Shown piece after piece: positions 1-5,891 of a stretch of DNA of 5,915 nucleotides. The stretch is taken from the NCBI GenBank assembly GCA_903934155.1, contig CAIZMS010000364.1, positions 1-5,915 of the forward strand, given 5' to 3'. Each line of letters starts with the position of its first letter. Position 1 is the stretch's first letter. The notes under the pieces were generated by a model that made no database searches, had not been told where the DNA came from, and saw nothing but the letters and a program-made list of their open reading frames with translations. Made by a program: the position numbers and the translations under genes. The stretch is from an uncultured bacterium. Its GTDB lineage: Bacteria > Verrucomicrobiota > Kiritimatiellia > CAIKKV01 > CAITUY01.

Positions 1-123
1 GTCAAAGTCGGGGACAACCAACTGGAAGTGAGCATCGTCAATCTCTGGCCCAACCGCCTGATCGGCGATGCCGCGCTCCCACCGGAAAAGCGCTTCACCG
101 AGACAAACATGCGCAAGTTTGTT
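1..123 (+). repeat. Direct repeat, copy 1 (exact match to 2918-3040)
   Basis: All 123 bases are identical to 2918-3040, including third codon positions, and both copies lie in the same reading frame of paralogous genes. Identity ends sharply at 123/124; the next 51 bases match at 41 positions by my hand alignment. The left end of the identical block is beyond the window edge. The offset between the copies is 2917 bp. Confidence 0.95.
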
Positions 124-186
124 TCTAAATCTCCCCTTCTACCTTCCGGGCTGCTCGGTCCAGTTCGAATTCTGACGGAAGAGTAG
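1..186 (+). CDS. GH106-like glycoside hydrolase, C-terminal end only (5' end outside window)
   Basis: The frame is open from the first base to a TAG at 184-186 and gives 61 residues. They match the end of the complete gene at 227-3106 (its residues 898 onward): the first 41 residues are identical, including NQLEVSIVNLWPNRLIGD, and the last 20 diverge (ending PVRILTEE instead of PVQVLEQDP). This part is the end of the C-terminal galactose-binding-like beta-sandwich that closes GH106-type proteins. The gene is cut by the window edge, and nothing seen here suggests it is broken. It lies 40 bp upstream of its paralogue on the same strand, so the two form a tandem pair and may be co-transcribed. 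Function (rhamnosidase-type exo-hydrolase) is inferred only from the paralogue, because no catalytic region is in view. Confidence 0.9.
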   Translation, partial: VKVGDNQLEVSIVNLWPNRLIGDAALPPEKRFTETNMRKFVSKSPLLPSGLLGPVRILTEE

Positions 187-226
187 GAAACCCAAGCGCA
201 AAATCCCGATAACCACCTGCGAGCTT

Positions 227-3106
227 ATGAAATCTGATCCTCTCAAATCATTTCAAGGCACCCTGCTTGCCGCTGTGTTGGCTTTGATATCACTACCCAC
301 AAGTCAGGCAGAACAAGCAGCCAGTATCGGCATCCCAGGCAGAGTAGCGATCCCGAGCCTGGATCAGGAGTTTGCTACACCGCCACGGGAAGCCAGACCG
401 TATACCTACTGGATGTGGGTGGCGGATGCTCCGCGTGAATGCATCACCCGCGATCTGGAGGAGTTTCATGCCAGAGGCATTGTTGGTGCGTTGATCTACT
501 CCAGCAGCATGGGTCCTATCTGGTATCCCGAACACAAGGTGGTTCTGGAAGGCAAGGAATACCGCAAGGTTGAGACGGATGAATACGGGGGGAAATCCAC
601 AGGTTCTGACTTTGACAAGATGCCATCCTGGAGCGACGAATGGCGAGCTGCTGTTCGCTTCGCCGCGAAAGAAGCTAACCGCATCGGAATCGATCTGGGC
701 CTGGCCATATCAACGAGCGCCCCTCGTGAACTGGTGAGTAACGAGTTTGGGCAGCAACAGATCGAATGGTCGGAGGCTTCATTTGAAGGTCCCGGGCTTT
801 TCGAGGGAACCTTGCCGGTTCCCAAGATCACGGACAGCAAGCACTCCAAAAAGTCCTCCTATGGCGACCCTTATCATCGCGATATTGTTGTTCTTGCCTT
901 CCCGGACAAACCACTTGTGAAGGTTGATGAAGTCATCGACATCACCAAAAGCATGGATGCTGGCGGAAAACTGCGGTGGAATGCGCCGGCGGGCAAATGG
1001 GCCATCATGCGCTTCACTCAAGTGTCCTCCCAATTCGGCAATGAAAAAAGCGTCCAGCTTGACGGTCTCAGCACCGAGGCGATGGACAAAGGCTGGGATG
1101 CCATGATGGGGCGTTTGTTGACGGAGATGACGCCGGAGGAGCGCAAAGGGTTGAAGTTCATCGAAGAGGATAGTTGGGAAGCTGGGCATCCAACGTGGAC
1201 CAAGACATTTCCCGAGGAGTTCAAGAAACGCCGGGGATACGATTTGCGGCCTTTCCTACCCGCTTTGGCAGGACGGGTGATTGGCGACCAGGAGTTTTCC
1301 AAGCAGATCCAGCACGATCACCAACTGACGATCGACGATCTGATTGCTGATCACCACTACGATTACAGACGCAAACTGGCCAACGCTGCCGGTTTCCCAT
1401 TCTATGCCGAAGCCGCCGGGCCGAACATGAAGCAGTCGAATGCGCTGAAGAATTCCAGCCGGATTGATATGGCGATGGCTGAATTCTGGATGCCCTCGGC
1501 GCACCGTCCCTCATTCGAACGGCGCTTTCTGCTGCGGGAGGCGGCCAGCGCCAACCACATCTACGGAAAGAAGATCACGCTGTGTGAAGCGTTCACTTCC
1601 GTCGGTCCGCATTGGGAGGAATCGCCTTTTCGTATGAAGTCAACCGGCGATCAGGCCTTCTGCGACGGGCTGAATCGCGTCATATTCCACGCGTCGGCAC
1701 TTTCGCCAAGAGTATCCGCGAAGCCCGGTTACACGATGTGGGCAGGCACGCATTATGAGCCTGGCATGACTTGGTGGAATCAGACGCCGGCATTCAACGA
1801 CTATCTGGCCCGCTGCTCCTATCTCTTGCAGCAGGGCTTGTTCGCAGCGGATGCGCTCTTTTATCAGGGTGATAAATCCGGCTACACTGCTGTTCTGAAA
1901 ACCGTTATTCCCACGTTGGGAGAAGGGTATGATTACGACCACTGCAACACCGAGGTGCTCTTGACGCGCCTGAGCGTGAAGGATGGACGGATTGTGTTGC
2001 CGGATGGCATGAGCTATCGCGTTCTTGTTCTCCCTGACGATCTCCCGATGCAGCTTCCGGCTTTGGAGAAGGTGGCTTCTCTCATCAATGCGGGTGCGAC
2101 GGTGATTGGTCCACGTCCCACAGGAATGTTCGGCAAGCCCTTCAAGCCGGGCGACACGGAGAAGTTTGATGCTCTCGTCAAACGTTTGTGGAGCGGGGCC
2201 GACTCAGGCGCTGCGGAAAACCGCCTCGGCTCCGGTCGACAGGTCTGGGGCAAGACCGCGCGGCAGGTTTTGAACGAACTCGGTGTCGCGCCGGATTTTG
2301 AGCATCAGGGACTCAGTGATGCCGGCACCATTGACTGGATTCATCGCACGATGTCCGATGGCACGGAGATCTACTTCGTTGCCAGCCGCTGGGAAACACC
2401 AGAATCCGTCACCTGCTCGTTTCGGGTTTCCGGCAAACAACCGGAGCTTTGGAATCCAGTAACGGGTGAGAGGCGCGACGCGACCGCGTTCCGGCAGGAA
2501 AACGGTCGCACGATACTGCCACTGGAGTTTGGCCCCTGCGGCTCAGCGTTTGTCATCTTCCGCAAAGCGATCGGGCCGAAAGTCAACGGAACTACGGCCA
2601 CGAACTACCCGACACTCAAGCCCCGGTTGGAACTGGGTGGCGGCTGGGATGTGTCATTCGATCCCAAATGGGGTGGACCGGCAAAAATTCGTTTTGACGA
2701 ACTCACGGACTGGACCAAACACGCTGACAAAGGGATCAAGTTCTACTCAGGCACGGCGATCTATCGGAAAACCTTCACGCTGCCAGCCGCCCCTGACAAA
2801 GGCCGCCAACTCGTCCTTGACCTTGGTGAGGTGCGTGAGGTTGCCGAAGTCCGGGTGAATGGACAAAACCTTGGGGTTGTTTGGACCAAACCTGCACGCG
2901 TCAACATCACCGGCGCAGTCAAAGTCGGGGACAACCAACTGGAAGTGAGCATCGTCAATCTCTGGCCCAACCGCCTGATCGGCGATGCCGCGCTCCCACC
3001 GGAAAAGCGCTTCACCGAGACAAACATGCGCAAGTTTGTTGCCACATCCCCGCTTCTGCCTTCCGGTCTGCTCGGTCCGGTTCAAGTTCTGGAGCAAGAC
3101 CCCTAA
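227..3106 (+). CDS. Secreted GH106-family glycoside hydrolase (alpha-L-rhamnosidase-like)
   Basis: Predicted secreted exo-glycosidase. Known GH106 enzymes are inverting alpha-L-rhamnosidases that release rhamnose from plant or algal polysaccharides or glycosides. Residues 1-28 form a signal peptide: Lys residues, a hydrophobic run (LLAAVLALISL), then SQA before Glu29. The catalytic part opens with RPYTYWMWV (57-65) and ITRDLEEFHARGIVGALI (73-90). The family-typical stretch EEDSWEAGHPTWTKTF (313-328) with RRGYDLRPFLPAL (335-347) follows. Acidic residues in YAEAAGPN (393-400) and LCEAF (452-456) are candidate catalytic or metal-binding positions, unproven here. Residues about 595-630 resemble the Rossmann-like domain after such barrels, and about 805-920 are a galactose-binding-like beta-sandwich (GGWDVSF, DLGEVREVAEVRVNGQNLG). 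The length of 959 aa fits the family. ATG 227 is chosen because the signal peptide follows directly; no Shine-Dalgarno is visible. The gene is a tandem paralogue of the one ending at 186. The family call is firm; rhamnose specificity is inferred. Confidence 0.88.
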   Translation: MKSDPLKSFQGTLLAAVLALISLPTSQAEQAASIGIPGRVAIPSLDQEFATPPREARPYTYWMWVADAPRECITRDLEEFHARGIVGALIYSSSMGPIWYPEHKVVLEGKEYRKVETDEYGGKSTGSDFDKMPSWSDEWRAAVRFAAKEANRIGIDLGLAISTSAPRELVSNEFGQQQIEWSEASFEGPGLFEGTLPVPKITDSKHSKKSSYGDPYHRDIVVLAFPDKPLVKVDEVIDITKSMDAGGKLRWNAPAGKWAIMRFTQVSSQFGNEKSVQLDGLSTEAMDKGWDAMMGRLLTEMTPEERKGLKFIEEDSWEAGHPTWTKTFPEEFKKRRGYDLRPFLPALAGRVIGDQEFSKQIQHDHQLTIDDLIADHHYDYRRKLANAAGFPFYAEAAGPNMKQSNALKNSSRIDMAMAEFWMPSAHRPSFERRFLLREAASANHIYGKKITLCEAFTSVGPHWEESPFRMKSTGDQAFCDGLNRVIFHASALSPRVSAKPGYTMWAGTHYEPGMTWWNQTPAFNDYLARCSYLLQQGLFAADALFYQGDKSGYTAVLKTVIPTLGEGYDYDHCNTEVLLTRLSVKDGRIVLPDGMSYRVLVLPDDLPMQLPALEKVASLINAGATVIGPRPTGMFGKPFKPGDTEKFDALVKRLWSGADSGAAENRLGSGRQVWGKTARQVLNELGVAPDFEHQGLSDAGTIDWIHRTMSDGTEIYFVASRWETPESVTCSFRVSGKQPELWNPVTGERRDATAFRQENGRTILPLEFGPCGSAFVIFRKAIGPKVNGTTATNYPTLKPRLELGGGWDVSFDPKWGGPAKIRFDELTDWTKHADKGIKFYSGTAIYRKTFTLPAAPDKGRQLVLDLGEVREVAEVRVNGQNLGVVWTKPARVNITGAVKVGDNQLEVSIVNLWPNRLIGDAALPPEKRFTETNMRKFVATSPLLPSGLLGPVQVLEQDP
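2918..3040 (+). repeat. Direct repeat, copy 2 (exact match to 1-123)
   Basis: This is the second copy of the 123-bp identical block and encodes residues 898-938 of the complete GH106-like protein. Identity stops at the codon after Val938 (gcc here, tct in copy 1). See the entry for copy 1 for the comparison. Confidence 0.95.
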
Positions 3107-3191
3107 CCCGGCAGAGCCGGACTGGCTTGTCCAGGTGCTCAATCAGCGCGTTGACAGCACCGAGCGGCGGCGGCTCGGGGGTTTTGCCTTG
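3107..3191. other. Hairpin-rich spacer between convergent genes
   Basis: No coding sequence is supported in this stretch between the GH106 stop and the truncated start on the other strand. It holds a small hairpin just after the stop (CCGGC-AGA-GCCGG, 3108-3120). A second hairpin has 6-bp arms GGTGCT (3134-3139) and AGCACC (3156-3161). A third, overlapping the second by two bases, is the terminator candidate listed separately. The arrangement resembles a convergent-gene terminator region or a REP-like palindromic insertion. I cannot tell which without genome-wide copies. Confidence 0.5.
3160..3185 (+). terminator. Possible rho-independent terminator of the GH106 gene
   Basis: The arms CCGAGC (3160-3165) and GCTCGG (3173-3178) enclose a 7-base G/C loop and are followed by GGG and TTTT (3182-3185). 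It lies 54 bp after the stop codon at 3106, in the right orientation. The T run is short and does not directly abut the stem, so this is a weak candidate. On the minus strand there is no T run after the stem. Confidence 0.35.
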
Positions 3192-3239
3192 TCAAAGGGA
3201 AACCGGGGTCAGGCTTTTTATGGCTGTCATAATCGTCAT
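3192..3239 (-). pseudogene. Start-only remnant of a third copy of the 700-aa glycosidase gene
   Basis: On the minus strand an ATG at 3239 begins a 15-codon frame (MTIMTAIKSLTPVSL, TGA at 3194-3192). Its first codons resemble the start of the intact gene at 3279-5381 (MMMTMIKSV), with IKS shared. The 39 bp upstream are clearly homologous to the 42 bp upstream of the intact gene: both begin just after a GCGCCA/GACACCA-type 3' end and TGA, with CCAxGGGGCTGGAAC, then ATCATAA and an AG-rich site. After about codon 10 the similarity ends in AGCCTGACCCCGG, where the signal peptide should continue. It therefore looks like the surviving 5' end of a lost tandem copy. Whether the 15-aa peptide is made is unknown. 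Confidence 0.6.
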
Positions 3240-3278
3240 GGCATTCTCCTCATTATTATGATGGTTCCAGCCCCCTGG
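3240..3278 (-). repeat. Inter-gene spacer repeat, copy 2 (homologous to 5382-5423)
   Basis: Reading the minus strand from the stop codon, this spacer begins CCAGGGGGCTGGAACCATCA and ends with GAGGAGAATGCC before ATG. The spacer at 5382-5423 begins CCATGGGGCTGGAACAATCA and ends with AGAGAGAATGACATA before ATG. The two are homologous over their whole length with a 3-bp length difference. This marks the boundaries of a tandemly repeated gene unit of about 2.1 kb (stop to stop 2145 bp). Confidence 0.85.
3246..3251 (-). promoter_or_regulatory. Strong Shine-Dalgarno before the truncated third copy
   Basis: GAGGAG on the minus strand lies 6 nt before ATG 3239. It is a better ribosome binding site than that of the intact gene, which argues that a real gene once started here. 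Confidence 0.6.
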
Positions 3279-5381
3279 TCATGGCGCGGTCTTCAGCCCT
3301 TCCCATTTCACCACCCAGCCTTCGGTTGGGAAGCCCGGTGCATGCCGTGCAGGGGCTCCGTCCCATCCGGCAGCCATCATCGCCACCGCATAAAGCATAC
3401 CGCCGTTTCCGGGAAGGTACCAGCCCCTGCTCATGCCGCGTTCATCGTATCGGTTACCTTTGTGAAGCAGAGCATCGATGGCAAGCTCGGGCTCACCGTG
3501 CCGTGCCGCCGCCATGGCAATCCATGGAAAATCCCAGCCCCACTCGCTGTATTTCCACGTTTTCGTGATATCCAGCATCGTCGCCTTGGCTACTGCCTGA
3601 TCCACCCCCTGCAGCGGTGGCAACATACCAAACACTCCGATTGCGTCCGGGTGGCTCGCCCCAGAGCGGTCGTCCCACTCTGGTGAAAGCACGTATATGC
3701 CATCCTTCTGCGGCAAGGGGGCCAGGTTCTTGAGGACACGATCCCACTGAGGGTCTCGCTCCATCCCCAATCGGGTTCGCCATTGCTGCGCCTTTTCCAG
3801 ACCAAAACGCCAGTAGGCCAGTTCAAAAACTGAATTGCAGGTTGAACGCTTTCCTTTCTCCGGACGATATTCGCACGCTGGCATGACGGGAGTCAGATTA
3901 TACACCCCCTTCGTGTCCAAGGTGACGTAATCAGCCATGTATTGAGCGGATTCGAGTACAACTTCCCGCCACTTTTCCAAAGTTTCGCGCGTCGGTCGCA
4001 GACGATACTCCAGTTCCGCCAGGAAAATCGGGTGCGGTTGCGACCATTGCAGAATGAAACTGTACTCCCAATATCCCGTACGGCCCTCCGGCCCCACTTG
4101 CTTCCCCCACTTCGCCCCACGTGTTTGAAATTGCCCAGCCAATTGCTTCGCTGTGGGTAGGAAACGCTGATAACATCCTGCGGCCCTCTCTGCCATGGGC
4201 CAGCGATCCCATAAGGCAAAATGCGCCAGATGCCACCAAGTCATCTCCATGTGGAATTGTCCGATCCATGCATCGATGTCTAACAGCCCAGACTCGGCCG
4301 CGGGCCAGCTTCCCGCAGAGTTTACCCCCATTTGATATTGGCTCAGGACGATTCGCCTTTCCAGTTCCATCCAGCGTTTGTCGCTGCTCTGTGACAAATC
4401 AATGGCTCCGCCAGACATCCAAAACTTCTTCCAGTGCTGGGTCGCCGCTTGCTGGACCTCTGCCACTCCAAGCTTTTGACCAAGCTTGGTCCCTTCCGGC
4501 GATGTGATGCAAAAGAGTTCCAACTTGCCATCCGCATTTTTCTCATCTCCGCGGAGGATTAACTGGTGACGAACCTCCGTTTTATTCTCGTGCACGGCGC
4601 TGATGTTCGGCGACCAGGAAAGTGCCAGACTATATCGCGTGCTATCCACAATCCGACGGATACCTGCTTCTCTCACCTTGTTGTCTATGGTGAACACGGT
4701 CTGGTGGTCATCCGGCCTGTCCCAGTCTCCGACCCAGGGACGACGCCCCTTGACATCGGGATAAGGAAAGTCGATGGCCACGACCAATTTCCCCGTCCGG
4801 ATCAGCGGAGATTCGATCCGCACCGCTACAGCATCAAGCGTTGGATGCACGCTGGTCTCCACCTTCACCGGTTGCCCTGACACCTCAAAACGACTCGTCA
4901 TCAATCCTGTCCAGAGATCCAAATGGCGCTTGGGATTTTCAATTTTCTCCTCCACCAGAGGGCTGCCATCCTCATGCAGAAAGCGCAACCGGAACAGGTT
5001 CATGCGGTGCGGGTTAAACCTCAACCATTTCGAGAGTTCGGGGGTCTCTCCAAACGTCTTTACAAGCTCTAGGTTTTTCCCTGTTGCTATGGTTCCGGTG
5101 ACCGGAATTTGATCCGGTGTAATGTTGGGTGGCAGGGGATCGCTATGCCAACCCCAATGCGACATGGCATTGCCTCGAAAAGTCTGCAATCCCGTGCAGT
5201 CCGCGCCAAATGCAAATTCACCATTGCCCACCGGGATGATTCCTTTGGATGTATCCCACTCAAGATTATGTCGCCTGACAAGTGCTTGCCGGTCGATCCT
5301 GTCGGCGCCGGACGCAATCCCGAGCAACAATACATATCCTATCACAAACCTTGATACTGACTTTATCATTGTCATCATCAT
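3279..5381 (-). CDS. Secreted six-hairpin-type glycoside hydrolase (GH95/GH65-like architecture)
   Basis: Predicted secreted carbohydrate-active enzyme of 700 aa. The N-terminus is a signal peptide (hydrophobic FVIGYVLLLGIASGA, cleavage near residue 26). Residues about 35-310 look like a beta-sandwich beginning RRHNLEWDTSKGIIPVGNGE, where the PVGNGEFAFGADCTGLQTF segment is typical of (alpha/alpha)6-barrel glycosidases. Residues about 330-690 are helical and rich in aromatic and acidic residues: FHMEMTWWHLAHFALWDRW (376-394), SQPHPIFLAELEYRL (447-461), WGWDFPWIAMAAARHGEPE (614-632) and WYLPGNGGMLYAVAMMAAGW (654-673). Repeated helical hairpins with Trp/Glu/Asp clusters fit an exo-acting glycosidase, but I cannot fix the family, substrate or catalytic acid. 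ATG 5381 is preferred because a purine-rich AGAGAG lies 9 nt upstream; ATGs at codons 2, 3 and 5 are alternatives. The gene converges on the GH106 gene and is the only intact member of a degraded tandem array. Confidence 0.8.
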   Translation of the reverse strand: MMMTMIKSVSRFVIGYVLLLGIASGADRIDRQALVRRHNLEWDTSKGIIPVGNGEFAFGADCTGLQTFRGNAMSHWGWHSDPLPPNITPDQIPVTGTIATGKNLELVKTFGETPELSKWLRFNPHRMNLFRLRFLHEDGSPLVEEKIENPKRHLDLWTGLMTSRFEVSGQPVKVETSVHPTLDAVAVRIESPLIRTGKLVVAIDFPYPDVKGRRPWVGDWDRPDDHQTVFTIDNKVREAGIRRIVDSTRYSLALSWSPNISAVHENKTEVRHQLILRGDEKNADGKLELFCITSPEGTKLGQKLGVAEVQQAATQHWKKFWMSGGAIDLSQSSDKRWMELERRIVLSQYQMGVNSAGSWPAAESGLLDIDAWIGQFHMEMTWWHLAHFALWDRWPMAERAAGCYQRFLPTAKQLAGQFQTRGAKWGKQVGPEGRTGYWEYSFILQWSQPHPIFLAELEYRLRPTRETLEKWREVVLESAQYMADYVTLDTKGVYNLTPVMPACEYRPEKGKRSTCNSVFELAYWRFGLEKAQQWRTRLGMERDPQWDRVLKNLAPLPQKDGIYVLSPEWDDRSGASHPDAIGVFGMLPPLQGVDQAVAKATMLDITKTWKYSEWGWDFPWIAMAAARHGEPELAIDALLHKGNRYDERGMSRGWYLPGNGGMLYAVAMMAAGWDGAPARHAPGFPTEGWVVKWEGLKTAP

Positions 5382-5423
5382 TATGTCATTCTCTCTATTC
5401 TTATGATTGTTCCAGCCCCATGG
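5382..5423 (-). repeat. Inter-gene spacer repeat, copy 1 (homologous to 3240-3278)
   Basis: This 42-bp spacer separates the stop of the upstream C-terminal remnant from the start of the intact gene. It is homologous along its length to the spacer downstream of the intact gene. Both contain GGGGCTGGAAC and ATCATAA followed by a purine-rich site. Confidence 0.85.
5391..5396 (-). promoter_or_regulatory. Purine-rich ribosome binding site of the 700-aa glycosidase gene
   Basis: AGAGAG on the minus strand, 9 nt before ATG 5381. It is a weak Shine-Dalgarno, aligned with the stronger GAGGAG in front of the truncated copy at 3239, and it supports the first of the clustered ATG codons as the start. 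Confidence 0.45.
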
Positions 5424-5606
5424 TCATGGCGCTGTCTTCAACCCTTCCCATTTCACCACCCATGATCCATCGCCTGGGAGGCCCGGAGCATGACGTTCCG
5501 GTGCCCCGTCCCAGCCTGCAGTCATCATCGCCACCGTCCAGAGCATGGCACCATTGCCAGGCAGATACCAACCGCCGCAGAAACCATTTTCGGGACTCAC
5601 GTCAGC
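5424..5606 (-). pseudogene. C-terminal remnant of another copy of the 700-aa glycosidase gene
   Basis: Reading the minus strand down to the TGA at 5426-5424 gives 60 codons whose product closely matches the last 60 or so residues of the intact gene. It reads GGWYLPGNGAMLWTVAMM, then TAGWDGAPERHAPGLP and finally VVKWEGLKTAP, against GWYLPGNGGMLYAVAMMAAG and the identical ending WEGLKTAP. Most differences are conservative, so the coding constraint lasted for some time after duplication. Going upstream, the frame meets a TAG (5609-5607), and the DNA beyond bears no resemblance to the family. The gene body (about 640 codons) is therefore missing and no start is present. It lies 42 bp upstream of the intact gene in the same direction, which marks a former tandem array. 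Confidence 0.88.
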
Positions 5607-5631
5607 CTACAGCCTAAACCGTTATAGCCTA
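5604..5631. repeat. Three AGCCTA repeats at the truncation point
   Basis: AGCCTA occurs at 5604-5609, 5611-5616 and 5626-5631, the first two 7 bp apart. They sit exactly where similarity to the glycosidase gene ends, so they may be linked to the rearrangement that removed the gene body. Chance is possible for such short units. Confidence 0.4.
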
Positions 5632-5653
5632 TCTGGCAGTTACATTCTTACTT

Positions 5654-5736
5654 CACAGCTGTCCCATAGAAAGAATTGATCCCAGCGAATCGGTGTCGGG
5701 GTCGCTTGGTTTTGTTCTTTCTATGGGACAGCTGTG
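5654..5736. mobile_element. 83-bp perfect inverted-repeat element (MITE-like or long hairpin)
   Basis: A 22-bp arm at 5654-5675 (starting CACAGCTGTCCCATAG) is exactly repeated in inverted orientation at 5715-5736, around a 39-bp centre. The centre can itself pair: CCAGCGA (5682-5688) with TCGCTTGG (5701-5708) leaves one bulged base. The whole element could therefore fold into a long stem. There is no coding capacity. The size and terminal symmetry fit a miniature inverted-repeat transposable element. A clear target-site duplication is not visible beyond TT on each side. A T run (5737-5741) follows the right arm, so it could also act as a terminator for rightward transcripts. Confidence 0.6.
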
Positions 5737-5756
5737 TTTTTAATTCACAGTCATCC

Positions 5757-5776
5757 CACAGGCGTCAGCGCCTGTG
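5757..5776. repeat. Hairpin, 8-bp stem and 4-base loop
   Basis: CACAGGCG (5757-5764), loop TCAG, CGCCTGTG (5769-5776), a perfect stem. It is the first of several palindromes that fill the stretch to the window end. Confidence 0.7.
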
Positions 5777-5800
5777 CTGAGAAGCTCAGCCTTCTGAGCT
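5776..5800. repeat. Two overlapping, mutually exclusive hairpins
   Basis: GCTGAG (5776-5781) pairs with CTCAGC (5785-5790). Alternatively AGCTCAG (5783-5789) pairs with CTGAGCT (5794-5800). The central CTCAG is shared, so only one stem can form at a time. Confidence 0.6.
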
Positions 5801-5802
5801 GG

Positions 5803-5822
5803 CGATTTGAAAATCGATTTTC
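5803..5822. repeat. Hairpin and 14-bp perfect palindrome
   Basis: GAAAATCGATTTTC (5809-5822) equals its own reverse complement. It overlaps CGATTT/AAATCG (5803-5808 and 5811-5816), another inverted pair. It could be a dimeric protein binding site or part of a REP-like cluster; no adjacent gene start supports an operator role. Confidence 0.55.
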
Positions 5823-5845
5823 CGAAATGCCTGATGTCGTTGTCA

Positions 5846-5863
5846 GTCCCGCCGAAGCGGGAC
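5846..5863. repeat. GC-rich hairpin with CGAA loop inside a direct repeat
   Basis: GTCCCGC (5846-5852), loop CGAA, GCGGGAC (5857-5863), a perfect 7-bp stem. The 10-mer TGTCGTTGTC occurs on both sides (5835-5844 and 5867-5876), so the hairpin looks inserted into, or framed by, the repeat. GCGGGACGG recurs at 5900-5908. Confidence 0.65.
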
Positions 5864-5867
5864 GGTT

Positions 5868-5891
5868 GTCGTTGTCGTGATCGTAATCGTT
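5868..5891 (+). repeat. Degenerate hexanucleotide tandem repeat
   Basis: Four successive six-base units GTCGTT, GTCGTG, ATCGTA, ATCGTT share the core TCGT. A fifth, weaker unit (GCGATT) follows. A related pair (GTCGTT, GTCAGT) lies at 5836-5847. Confidence 0.55.

Noticed and set aside
187..226. Promoter or Shine-Dalgarno before the complete GH106 gene
   Set aside because: I see no purine-rich site at the right distance from ATG 227 and no convincing -35/-10 pair in the 40-bp gap.
2747..3142. 131-codon minus-strand frame overlapping the end of the GH106 gene
   Set aside because: It is antisense to a well-supported coding region and its product resembles no family I know.
2985..3686. 233-codon plus-strand frame running from inside the GH106 gene across the spacer into the convergent gene
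   Set aside because: It overlaps two strongly supported genes and the spacer, and its product (rich in Arg, Pro, His, Cys) has no recognisable domain. It is a shadow frame.
5109..5617. Overlapping plus-strand frames antisense to the glycosidase start and the C-terminal remnant
   Set aside because: The minus strand reads as homologous protein in both the intact gene and the remnant; the plus-strand products are low in recognisable features.
5621..5626. TATAAC on the minus strand as a -10 box for the 700-aa gene
   Set aside because: There is no recognisable -35 hexamer at the usual distance, and it lies about 240 bp from the start. It is too weak to list.
5654..5736. Inverted repeat as an integron attC site
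   Set aside because: The expected GTTRRRY/RYYYAAC core sites are not at the arm ends and no cassette genes are nearby.
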